A DNA stretch of 8,541 nt from an uncultured Clostridia bacterium (lineage in GTDB: Bacteria > Bacillota > Clostridia > Lachnospirales > Lachnospiraceae). Both the position numbers and the translations under genes were made by a program. This document shows, piece after piece, positions 1 to 6,657 of this stretch. The notes beneath the pieces are model-generated. The model was not told the DNA's origin and searched no databases. It worked only from the letters and a program-made list of their open reading frames with translations. Every line of letters begins with the position of its first letter. The stretch's first letter is position 1. Location of the stretch: assembly GCA_947304065.1 (NCBI GenBank), contig CAMZAI010000121.1, positions 1 to 8,541 on the forward strand. Direction: 5' to 3'.

Positions 1-1109
1 GGATAATCCAGAACCGTGAGGCTTTCAGCGCGGCCACTTATATAGGAAAGGGCAAGATCGAAGAGGTAAAGGACATGATCGCGGATACCGGCGCGACCGG
101 AATTGTCTGCGACGATGAGCTCTCTCCGGCGCAGATGAACAATCTTGAGGAAGCGCTCGATACGAAGGTTATGGACAGGACCATGCTGATACTCGATATT
201 TTCGCGAAGCATGCGTCTTCGAACGAAGGTAAGCTTCAGGTAGAGCTCGCACAGCTCAAATACAGATCTTCGAGGCTTATCGGTTCGAGAAGCTCGATGT
301 CGCGTGTGACCTACGGCATAGGAATGCGCGGCCCCGGTGAGAAAAAGCTCGAAGTGGACCGAAGACTCATCAGGAACAGGATATCGCAGTTAAAGGCTGA
401 GCTTGAGGAGGTTGACCGCACGCGCGACGTCACGAGGGCGCTCAGGAGCAGGAATTCGGTTCCCGTGGCCGCGATCGTCGGATACACGAACGCCGGCAAA
501 TCCACATTGCTCAATTACCTGACCGGCGCGGGGATACTCGAAGCGGACATGCTTTTCGCAACGCTCGATCCCACAACGAGGAACATGAAGCTCGAGAGCG
601 GGCAGGAGATACTGCTCACGGATACGGTAGGCTTTATCAGAAAACTGCCGCACCATCTGATCGATGCGTTCAGATCGACGCTCGAAGAGGCAAAATACGC
701 GGATATCATCCTGCATGTGATCGACGCTTCGGATCCCGAGGCCGACGAGAAGATGCACGTGGTCTATAAGACGCTCGAGAAGCTCGGCGTAAAGGATAAG
801 CCCGTTGTGGCGGTATTCAACAAGCAGGATAAGCTTCTTTCGCCCGAATCGGTGAAGGACCTGCGCGCCGACAGATCCGTGCGCATTTCCGCAAAGACCG
901 GAGCCGGCGTGGACAAGCTGCTCGATTCGGTGGAAGAACTGCTGAGGGAAAAGAAGTCCTATTTCGAGGGTACGGTGCCTTATACCGACGCGGGACTGCT
1001 CCAGCAGGTAAGGAAATCCGGACAGCTGATCGCGGAAGAATACCGCGAGGACGGCATCTTCATAAAGGCCTACGTACCTGCGGATGTGTACGGAAGACTC
1101 TGCAAATAG
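1..1109 (+). CDS. hflX: GTPase HflX, C-terminal part (5' end outside window)
   Basis: HflX is a cytoplasmic GTPase that binds the 50S subunit and splits or rescues stalled 70S ribosomes, especially under stress (family knowledge). The frame is open from base 3, so the gene starts left of the window. The first visible residues include ATYIGKGKIEE, typical of the HflX N-terminal domain, followed by the DRTMLILDIFA and EGKLQVELAQLKY segments and the RGPGEKKLE linker. The G domain is complete: Walker A GYTNAGKST at 480-506, a TLDPTTR switch segment, DTVGFIRKLPHHL as G3, NKQD as G4 and SAKTG as G5. A short C-terminal domain follows and the gene ends with TAG at 1107-1109. The internal ATG at 75 is not the true start, because conserved HflX sequence precedes it. 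The Gly-rich linker is slightly unusual (TYGIG where GGGIG is common). No convincing terminator follows. Confidence 0.96.
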   Translation, partial: IIQNREAFSAATYIGKGKIEEVKDMIADTGATGIVCDDELSPAQMNNLEEALDTKVMDRTMLILDIFAKHASSNEGKLQVELAQLKYRSSRLIGSRSSMSRVTYGIGMRGPGEKKLEVDRRLIRNRISQLKAELEEVDRTRDVTRALRSRNSVPVAAIVGYTNAGKSTLLNYLTGAGILEADMLFATLDPTTRNMKLESGQEILLTDTVGFIRKLPHHLIDAFRSTLEEAKYADIILHVIDASDPEADEKMHVVYKTLEKLGVKDKPVVAVFNKQDKLLSPESVKDLRADRSVRISAKTGAGVDKLLDSVEELLREKKSYFEGTVPYTDAGLLQQVRKSGQLIAEEYREDGIFIKAYVPADVYGRLCK

Positions 1110-1149
1110 GGCTATGCAATAATTGCGGGTAAAATAGCAAAAAAAAACA

Positions 1150-1178
1150 TGGAAAAATAATAAGAAATCCCGTAGAAT
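1150..1178 (+). promoter_or_regulatory. Possible sigma-A promoter for the GH94 operon
   Basis: TGGAAA at 1150-1155 (four of six matches to TTGACA) and TAGAAT at 1173-1178 (five of six matches to TATAAT) are separated by 17 bases, in an AT-rich gap about 50 bases before the GH94 start. Transcription would begin near 1185. The match is modest and AT-rich DNA gives such pairs by chance, so this is a candidate only. The 120-base gap and a new strong ribosome binding site do fit a promoter here. Confidence 0.35.
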
Positions 1179-1183
1179 GTGTT

Positions 1184-1199
1184 ATGAAAACGATTAAGT
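1184..1199 (+). promoter_or_regulatory. cre/LacI-family operator-like site
   Basis: ATGAAAACGATTAAGT matches nine of the eleven defined positions of the Gram-positive cre consensus WTGNAANCGNWNNCAW. The left half and central CG are perfect; the right half lacks the CA. It overlaps the expected transcription start of the promoter candidate at 1150-1178, a position where CcpA or another LacI-type repressor would block initiation. Control of a sugar phosphorylase by such a regulator is plausible from known biology, but the right half-site is poor. Confidence 0.3.
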
Positions 1200-1216
1200 A
1201 ACTTTATTCCAAACTT

Positions 1217-1223
1217 AAGGAGA
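1217..1223 (+). promoter_or_regulatory. Strong ribosome binding site for the GH94 gene
   Basis: AAGGAGA lies six bases before the ATG at 1230. It is the best Shine-Dalgarno match in the window and fixes the start of the GH94 gene. It fits high expression, as does that gene's preference for AAC, TAC, TTC, ATC and GAG codons. Confidence 0.85.
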
Positions 1224-1229
1224 CAGACT

Positions 1230-3611
1230 ATGAATTACGGCTATTTTGACGAGAAAGCAAAGGAATATGTTATCACCAGACCCGATACTCCGAGCGCGTG
1301 GGCAAACTATCTGGGCTCACCCGAGTACGGCGCGATCATTTCGAACAACGCGGGCGGATACAGCTTCGTAAAGTCCGGAGCGAACGGCAGGATCATCAGA
1401 TACCGCTTCAACAGTGTTGCGATGGACCAGCCCGGACGTTATGTCTACATCCGCGATCTCGCGAACGGCGATTACTGGTCGGCTTCATGGGCACCCGTCT
1501 GCAAGCCCCTCGAGAGCTATAAGTCCGAGTGCCGCCACGGTACCGCTTATACCGTGATCTCGTCGGAATACACCGGGATCAAGGCTGAGACCACTTATTA
1601 CGTACCTCTTAACGCTACCTATGAGGTTTGGAGATGCAAGGTGACCAATACCGGCAGCGCTCCGAGAAAGCTTGCGGTTACAGGCTACTGCGAGTTCGTT
1701 AACGAGAACAATTACGAGCAGGACCAGGTTAATCTTCAGTACACCCTGTTCATTACACATACCTACTTCAAGGATAAGTTCATCCTTCAGAAGCAGAACG
1801 AGAACTTCCACAATCCCAACAATGAGCGTTTCTTAGGTCTTGCCGGCGCGAAGATCGATCATTTCTGCGGCGACAGGGACCGCTTTGTCGGCAATTACCG
1901 CAGCTACGCGAATCCCGTGGGTATCATCGAGGGACTGAAAGGCGACCTGAACTACTGCGATAACTCCTGCGGCGCTCTTGAGAGCGATATCACGCTCGAG
2001 CCCGGCGAGACAAAGGTATTTACCTATCTGCTCGGCCAGAAGCCCGAGAATACCGCAAGAGAGATCATCGAGCGCTATGAGGACGCCGGACTTGTGGACA
2101 AGGAGCTTGCGGAGCTCACAAACTACTGGCATTCGAAGCTCGACAACCTTCAGGTGCATACTCCCGACGAGAACTTCAACAATATGGTCAATGTCTGGAA
2201 CGCGTACAACTGCTTTATCACTTTTACATGGTCCAGAGCGGCTTCCTTCCAGTACTGCGGCTTAAGAAACGGTTTCGGATACCGCGATACCGTACAGGAT
2301 ATCCAGGGCGTTATCCATCTGGCACCCGAGATGGCTGCGGATCAGATCCGCTTCATGCTCTCGGCGCAGGTTACGAACGGTGCGGGACTTCCTCTTGTTA
2401 AGTACACGCATAAGGCAGGTCAGGAGAATACTCCCGACGATCCCGCGTACGTTAAGGAGACCGGACATCCGAGCTACCGCGCTGACGACGCTCTCTGGCT
2501 GTTCCCTACCGTTTACAAGTACATTTCCGAGAGCGGCAACATCGCTTTCCTTGACGAAGAGATCTTCTACGCGAACAACGGCGAGAAGGGCAGCGTTTAC
2601 GATCACTTAAAGCGCGCCATCGCATTTTCGATGAACAACCTCGGCAACCACGGAATGCCTGCCGGACTCCATGCGGACTGGAACGACTGTCTGCGTCTCG
2701 GCAAGAAGGGCGAGTCGACCTTCGTTGCGTTCCAGCTGGTATATGCGGTCAAGATCCTCCGCAAATACGCTGAGATCAAGAAAGACAGCGAATATGTAAG
2801 CTATTTGGACAGTGTTCAAAATAAGCTTTCCGAGATCCTTGCACCCTGCTGGAACGAGGATCGCTGGATCAGAGGCTACAAGGAAGACGGCGTGATCATC
2901 GGTCAGCGTACCGATCCCGAGGCTTCGATGTGGCTCAATCCCCAGTCATGGTCCGTTATCGCGGACTTCGGCACGAAGGAGCAGCAGGAGAAGGCCATGG
3001 ACAGCGTTGAAAGAGAGCTCAATACTCCTTACGGCGCGATGGTTATGTATCCGCCTTATGAGAACCACGGTTTCGACGGCGCCCTGATGACCTGCTTCAA
3101 CAAGTGCGTTAAGGAAAATGCGGGTATCTTCTCGCAGCCTCAGGGCTGGCTGATCCTGGCCGAAGCTAAGCTCGGTCACGGCAACCGCGCTTATAAATAC
3201 TGGACCGAAGCTGCACCCGCAACCTATAATGACTGTGCCGAAAAGCGTGCTCTTGAGCCTTACGTTTACGGACAGTTCGTTGAGGGCAAGGATTCGCCGT
3301 TCGCGGGCCGCGCTCATGTACACTGGCTGACAGGTACCGCATCTACCGTTATGGTAGGTACCACAGAGGGTATTTTGGGTCTTAATCCCGAGGCAGACGG
3401 CATCGTTATCGATCCTTCGATCCCTTCGGAGTGGAAGAGCTACACCATGCGCAAGGTATTCAGGGGCAAAGTCCTGAACGTTACTGTAAACAATCCGAAC
3501 GGCAGCGAGCACGGCGTGAAGAAGGTTACCGTGAACGGAACCGCTATCGACGGACTGCTCATCAGGGACGATGCTTTAAAGGCAGAAAATGAAATTGTAA
3601 TAGAAATGTAA
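1230..3611 (+). CDS. GH94 glycoside phosphorylase (cellobiose/chitobiose phosphorylase type)
   Basis: Enzymes of this family cleave a beta-linked disaccharide with inorganic phosphate, giving alpha-sugar-1-phosphate and a free sugar and so saving ATP. The 793 residues match the usual 790-820, and there is no signal peptide, so it is cytoplasmic. The N-terminal beta-sandwich (about 1-280) opens with YGYFDEKAKEYVITRPDTP and has NNAGGYSF. The (alpha/alpha)6 barrel carries GYRDTVQD (351-357) and HADWNDCL (481-488); D486 is the likely general acid, by analogy with Asp492 of Vibrio chitobiose phosphorylase. E629, R346 and T701-G702 of HWLTGT match other active-site residues. The His usually following IFS is Gln636. 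Overall it looks closer to chitobiose and cellobiose phosphorylases than to the longer cellodextrin enzymes, but the substrate cannot be settled. It leads a tight group with the CotH gene 18 bases downstream. Confidence 0.92.
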   Translation: MNYGYFDEKAKEYVITRPDTPSAWANYLGSPEYGAIISNNAGGYSFVKSGANGRIIRYRFNSVAMDQPGRYVYIRDLANGDYWSASWAPVCKPLESYKSECRHGTAYTVISSEYTGIKAETTYYVPLNATYEVWRCKVTNTGSAPRKLAVTGYCEFVNENNYEQDQVNLQYTLFITHTYFKDKFILQKQNENFHNPNNERFLGLAGAKIDHFCGDRDRFVGNYRSYANPVGIIEGLKGDLNYCDNSCGALESDITLEPGETKVFTYLLGQKPENTAREIIERYEDAGLVDKELAELTNYWHSKLDNLQVHTPDENFNNMVNVWNAYNCFITFTWSRAASFQYCGLRNGFGYRDTVQDIQGVIHLAPEMAADQIRFMLSAQVTNGAGLPLVKYTHKAGQENTPDDPAYVKETGHPSYRADDALWLFPTVYKYISESGNIAFLDEEIFYANNGEKGSVYDHLKRAIAFSMNNLGNHGMPAGLHADWNDCLRLGKKGESTFVAFQLVYAVKILRKYAEIKKDSEYVSYLDSVQNKLSEILAPCWNEDRWIRGYKEDGVIIGQRTDPEASMWLNPQSWSVIADFGTKEQQEKAMDSVERELNTPYGAMVMYPPYENHGFDGALMTCFNKCVKENAGIFSQPQGWLILAEAKLGHGNRAYKYWTEAAPATYNDCAEKRALEPYVYGQFVEGKDSPFAGRAHVHWLTGTASTVMVGTTEGILGLNPEADGIVIDPSIPSEWKSYTMRKVFRGKVLNVTVNNPNGSEHGVKKVTVNGTAIDGLLIRDDALKAENEIVIEM

Positions 3612-3629
3612 GAGGAAGAAGAACAAGAA

Positions 3630-5558
3630 ATGAAAACAATGGGGAAAACGATCAGAAAAACCGCAGCCTTGCTGATAATGGCCGCGATGCTCGCGTCGAC
3701 GGCAGTCGGATGCGGTAAGAAGGAGGATCCGGCCAAGGACCCGGCCACGGATGTTACACAGCCTGTTGACAGCGGAAATGCAGCAACAGATGCTCCCGCG
3801 CCCACGGATGCGGCGACAGACGCACCTGCAGAGCCTACGGATGTACCGTCCGAGCCTACCGATAAGCCTGCGGATCCCACAAAGGCGCCCGAACCCACCG
3901 AAGGCCCTTCTTTGAGCGGAATCACTCCTTACGAGGCTCATCCCTCGTATGTGAGCAAGGCAAACGACATTAAAGAAGTAAGTCTGGTTTTTGACGGCGA
4001 AGGCGGCTTCTCCTTCTCGGCCGAAGGCATGCTCTTCAACAACGATCTGACCCTTACGATCTCGGCACCCTCGGGAGCGAAGGTTTACTACACGCTCGAC
4101 GGCAGGATGCCCGACGAGAGCAGTACCGAGTATACAGCACCGCTCACACTTGAAGCGCACGGCGGGAATTTCCCTCCCGCACATCTCTTCAGGGCGGTGG
4201 CAAAGCTTTCCGACGGTACTTTTTCAAAGACTGCGGCAAAGACATTTATCGTGGCAAAGAACCTTGAAGGACGCTTCACGACCCTGATCTTCTCGATCAG
4301 CGGAGATCCCGACGATCTTACCGAACGTCCCGACGGTATCTTTTACGGAAACAATTACAAGCAGCGCGGACGCGAGAGCGAGCGCGGCGTATTCGTAGAA
4401 GCCTGCAGAGCCGACGGCACCGAGCTGATCGCTCAGTACGCGGGCGTCAGGATCTACGGCGGATATTCGCGCCAGAACACTATCAAGTCCATGAAGCTGT
4501 TCTCGCGCAAATCCTACGATCCCGATCATAAGAATTTCAAGTTCTCCGAGTTCGGAACGGCTAAGCTCGACGGATCGGACGGCATCATCAAGAAATACGA
4601 CAAGCTTGTCCTCAGGAACAGCGGAAACGACATGCAGTTCGCGTTCATCAGGGACGAGCTTAGCCAGGCTCTCTGCCGTGTGGCGGGCTTTGAAATATAT
4701 GAAGGCTGCCTTCCCGCGGTTGCTTACCTTAACGGCGAGTATTACGGCTATTTCTGGCTGCACGAGAGCTATTGCGACAAGTACCTGAAGGAGCTCTACG
4801 GCGACGCCGAGGGTGAGTTCTTCATCCTTGAAGGCAGCGAGCAGAATAAGAGCGACGATGACGACTGTCAGGATCTTGTCGACGAATACAACAAAAAATA
4901 CAACGAATTCACCGGGGCGGATCTGACCGACGACGCCGAATACGCCAAGCTCTGTGATTTCATGGACGTCGAGAATTATCTCGATTACTACGCATGGAAC
5001 ATCACGATCAATAACTGGGACTGGCCGAACAATAACTACAAGGTATTCAGATATGTTGAGGCCGACGCCGCTACGCTTGCCGCGGAGGGCGCTGCCGTTA
5101 CTCCCGACAATGAAGTGTTCGACGGACGCTGGAGATTCCTTGTACACGACATGGACTACGCTTACGGTATCTACGACCAGTACCAGGCCGCAGCGAACTA
5201 CAACAACCTCAAGGTCATCCTGAACGCCAGCGACAACCGCTATTCGCCTCTCTTCAAGAAGCTGATGGAGCGCAAGGACTGCAGACATTACTTCAGGGAA
5301 AAGGTCATGGAGTTCTTAAACGGCGCGTTCAGCGAGGAGAGCATCTTAGCGACCTATGAGACTTTGGACGCAGAGAGAGCGGACGAGCTTGCGTATTACT
5401 ACGATTTTATCGCTGAACAGCGCAAAAAGGGTGATTTCACGCTCTGGACGAACGCCGATTATCTGGCGGGAGTCGAAAAGCAGATCTTCAACTTTGCCAA
5501 GGACAGAGGAAGATATGTGATCAAATATATGGACAGTCTGCTGCCCGAGATTGAATAA
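3630..5558 (+). CDS. CotH-kinase-family lipoprotein with chitobiase C-terminal-like domain
   Basis: A 642-residue exported lipoprotein. Residues 1-27 form a basic n-region and hydrophobic core ending in STAVGC, with Cys28 as the predicted lipidated residue. A low-complexity Pro/Thr/Asp/Ala linker (about 33-93) spans the wall. Residues about 135-208 resemble the CHB_HEX_C beta-sandwich (SAPSGAKVYYTLDG, then RAVAKLSDGTFSK). From about 215 to 560 lies a CotH domain: GVRIYGGYSRQNTIKSMKLF, LRNSGND (328-334), NNWDWPNNNYKVFR (461-474) and RWRFLVHDMDYAYG (500-513). The last two hold the Asp residues expected for metal and catalysis. Bacillus CotH is an atypical kinase of spore coat proteins; clostridial surface CotH proteins are mostly uncharacterised, some tied to polysaccharide-degrading systems. 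The Shine-Dalgarno GAGGAAG (3612-3618) is unusually far from the ATG, but the only nearby alternative, ATG at 3639, is farther still. Confidence 0.9.
   Translation: MKTMGKTIRKTAALLIMAAMLASTAVGCGKKEDPAKDPATDVTQPVDSGNAATDAPAPTDAATDAPAEPTDVPSEPTDKPADPTKAPEPTEGPSLSGITPYEAHPSYVSKANDIKEVSLVFDGEGGFSFSAEGMLFNNDLTLTISAPSGAKVYYTLDGRMPDESSTEYTAPLTLEAHGGNFPPAHLFRAVAKLSDGTFSKTAAKTFIVAKNLEGRFTTLIFSISGDPDDLTERPDGIFYGNNYKQRGRESERGVFVEACRADGTELIAQYAGVRIYGGYSRQNTIKSMKLFSRKSYDPDHKNFKFSEFGTAKLDGSDGIIKKYDKLVLRNSGNDMQFAFIRDELSQALCRVAGFEIYEGCLPAVAYLNGEYYGYFWLHESYCDKYLKELYGDAEGEFFILEGSEQNKSDDDDCQDLVDEYNKKYNEFTGADLTDDAEYAKLCDFMDVENYLDYYAWNITINNWDWPNNNYKVFRYVEADAATLAAEGAAVTPDNEVFDGRWRFLVHDMDYAYGIYDQYQAAANYNNLKVILNASDNRYSPLFKKLMERKDCRHYFREKVMEFLNGAFSEESILATYETLDAERADELAYYYDFIAEQRKKGDFTLWTNADYLAGVEKQIFNFAKDRGRYVIKYMDSLLPEIE
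3726..3908 (+). repeat. Low-complexity Pro/Thr/Asp/Ala linker region of the CotH lipoprotein
   Basis: Codons 33-93 encode a run dominated by P, T, D, A and E, with PTD-, EPT- and DPT-type units recurring irregularly (for example PTDAATDAPAEPTDVPSEPT). Such linkers are common directly after the lipid anchor in Gram-positive surface proteins and hold the folded domains away from the membrane. The repeat is degenerate at DNA level. The long open frames on the opposite strand here are by-products of its biased composition. Confidence 0.8.
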
Positions 5559-5560
5559 GC

Positions 5561-5565
5561 GGGAG
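5561..5565 (+). promoter_or_regulatory. Ribosome binding site for the mraY-like gene
   Basis: GGGAG lies nine bases before the ATG at 5575, inside the 16-base gap after the CotH stop. It supports this start, and the short gap leaves little room for a separate promoter, so the gene is probably co-transcribed with the CotH gene. Confidence 0.65.
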
Positions 5566-5574
5566 ATGATTTGA

Positions 5575-6564
5575 ATGTTTTACAATCTGTACGGTCCGAC
5601 AGCCGAAAATGCGCTGATCTATGCGGCGCTACTGCTCGGCTTTGTGCTCACCTACATACTTTTGAAGGCCCTTAAGCCAAAGCTTCCGGGAGATATCGGA
5701 AGAGCCTTCGCGGTAAACGCCGCGGCGGCAAAGGGAAAGCCCCGCGGGGCGGGAGTCGTGTTCGTTCCCGTTTACGCGCTGCTGATACTGCTCTTCGTTC
5801 CCCTCACATGGGAGAGCATCTGCTACGTGGTGCTCATGATACTCGCGATGCTCGCGGGCTTCCTCGACGATGCTTCGAAGAATCCCTGGGGCGAGTATAA
5901 AAAGGGCATTATCGACCTGGTGATCTCGCTGGCGATCACGATCGTGTTCATTTGCAACAATACGACGAGCATACTTCTGGTTTACAGCGGGAAGACGCTT
6001 GTGCTTCCGTTCTGGCTCTATGCGGTACTCGGAACGGTGCTTGTCTGGGCTTCGATCAATGTGGTCAACTGCACGGACGGCGTCGACGGACTCTCAAGCA
6101 CGCTTTCCCTTATATCAATGGGAGCGTTCATCGTCCTGCTGAACAGGCCTTCGGTCGCGGAGCACATCGAGTGCTGCCTGCCCGGAGTTGATTTCAAGGT
6201 ATTTATTTACGGATTCATGGGAGTCTTGGGAGCTTATCTGCTCCTGAACGCGGGTCCCAGCATCATGCTGATGGGCGACGCGGGATCGAGGACTATCGGC
6301 GTGTTCTTCGCGCTTGCTGCGATGAAGAGCGGATCGCCCCTGATGTTCATCCCGATCTGCCTCATATTCATCATCGACGGCGGACTCGGCCTCATCAAGG
6401 TTTCACTCCTCAGATTCCTTAAAATTCACATTTTGAAAAACGTAAGGACGCCGATCCACGACCATGTCCGCAAGAACAAGAACTGGTCGGACGCCCAGAC
6501 CGTCATACGTTTCGCGGTTTTGCACGCCGTAGTGCTGTTTGCGGCGCTGTACCTTATACAGTAA
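5575..6564 (+). CDS. mraY: MraY-family phospho-N-acetylmuramoyl-pentapeptide transferase
   Basis: MraY moves phospho-MurNAc-pentapeptide from UDP to undecaprenyl phosphate, making lipid I on the inner face of the membrane, the first membrane step of peptidoglycan synthesis. The 329 residues, with about ten hydrophobic segments (roughly 12-30, 60-77, 82-97, 111-127, 142-160, 174-190, 208-225, 239-254, 257-275, 310-328), match the family. The catalytic motifs are present: GFLDD (95-99), NCTDGVDGL (165-173), LMGDAGS (232-238) and the MraY-type loop TPIHDHVRKNKNW (292-304). It is divergent in two places. The usual GTPTMGG loop is GKPRGAG (54-60), and the HHH motif is HDH. From memory, similar sequences occur as MraY in other Lachnospiraceae, so this may be a lineage form. 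No division or wall genes surround it, so whether it is the only MraY or a second copy cannot be told. A WecA/TagO-type transferase is less likely because of the PIHxH loop. Confidence 0.85.
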   Translation: MFYNLYGPTAENALIYAALLLGFVLTYILLKALKPKLPGDIGRAFAVNAAAAKGKPRGAGVVFVPVYALLILLFVPLTWESICYVVLMILAMLAGFLDDASKNPWGEYKKGIIDLVISLAITIVFICNNTTSILLVYSGKTLVLPFWLYAVLGTVLVWASINVVNCTDGVDGLSSTLSLISMGAFIVLLNRPSVAEHIECCLPGVDFKVFIYGFMGVLGAYLLLNAGPSIMLMGDAGSRTIGVFFALAAMKSGSPLMFIPICLIFIIDGGLGLIKVSLLRFLKIHILKNVRTPIHDHVRKNKNWSDAQTVIRFAVLHAVVLFAALYLIQ

Positions 6565-6613
6565 ACAGTTTCACGCTTTGACGAGAAAAAATAAAAAAGT
6601 CTCTCAAAAAGGG

Positions 6614-6640
6614 TTATGTTTTCTTCGCAATGTCCGATAT
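6614..6640 (+). promoter_or_regulatory. Candidate sigma-28 (SigD/FliA-type) promoter
   Basis: TTATGTTT at 6614-6621 matches six of eight bases of the -35 consensus TAAAGTTT. After exactly 11 bases, TCCGATAT at 6633-6640 matches seven of eight bases of the Bacillus SigD -10 element GCCGATAT. The spacing is the standard one. Transcription would start near 6647, about 58 bases before the ATG of the secreted repeat protein. TATAAA at 6640-6645 could instead be a sigma-A -10 element, but I see no good -35 for it. Confidence 0.42.
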
Positions 6641-6657
6641 ATAAATTGAGTGAATTG

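Noticed and set aside
1111..1147. GCTAT/ATAGC stem (1111-1115 with 1134-1138) followed by an A-run, as a terminator after hflX; also the palindrome GCAATAATTGC at 1116-1126
   Set aside because: On the + strand the stem is followed by A rather than T, and on the - strand the T-run comes before the stem, so neither orientation makes an intrinsic terminator. The palindrome leaves a loop of one base, too small for RNA, and is short for an operator.
3440..4184. Minus-strand frames with Gly/Ser/Val-rich repeats (GSVGSAGASV type)
   Set aside because: They are the complement of the Pro/Thr/Asp/Ala linker of the CotH lipoprotein. The repetition comes from that linker's biased codons.
4224..5288. Long open frame of 354 codons on the - strand, opposite the CotH gene
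   Set aside because: It mirrors a clearly conserved gene on the other strand, has Val-rich composition typical of antisense frames, and shows no recognisable motif.
6575..6606. GAGA...TCTC pairing around an A-rich stretch as a terminator after mraY
   Set aside because: The stem is only four base pairs with a long A-rich loop and no T-run after it.
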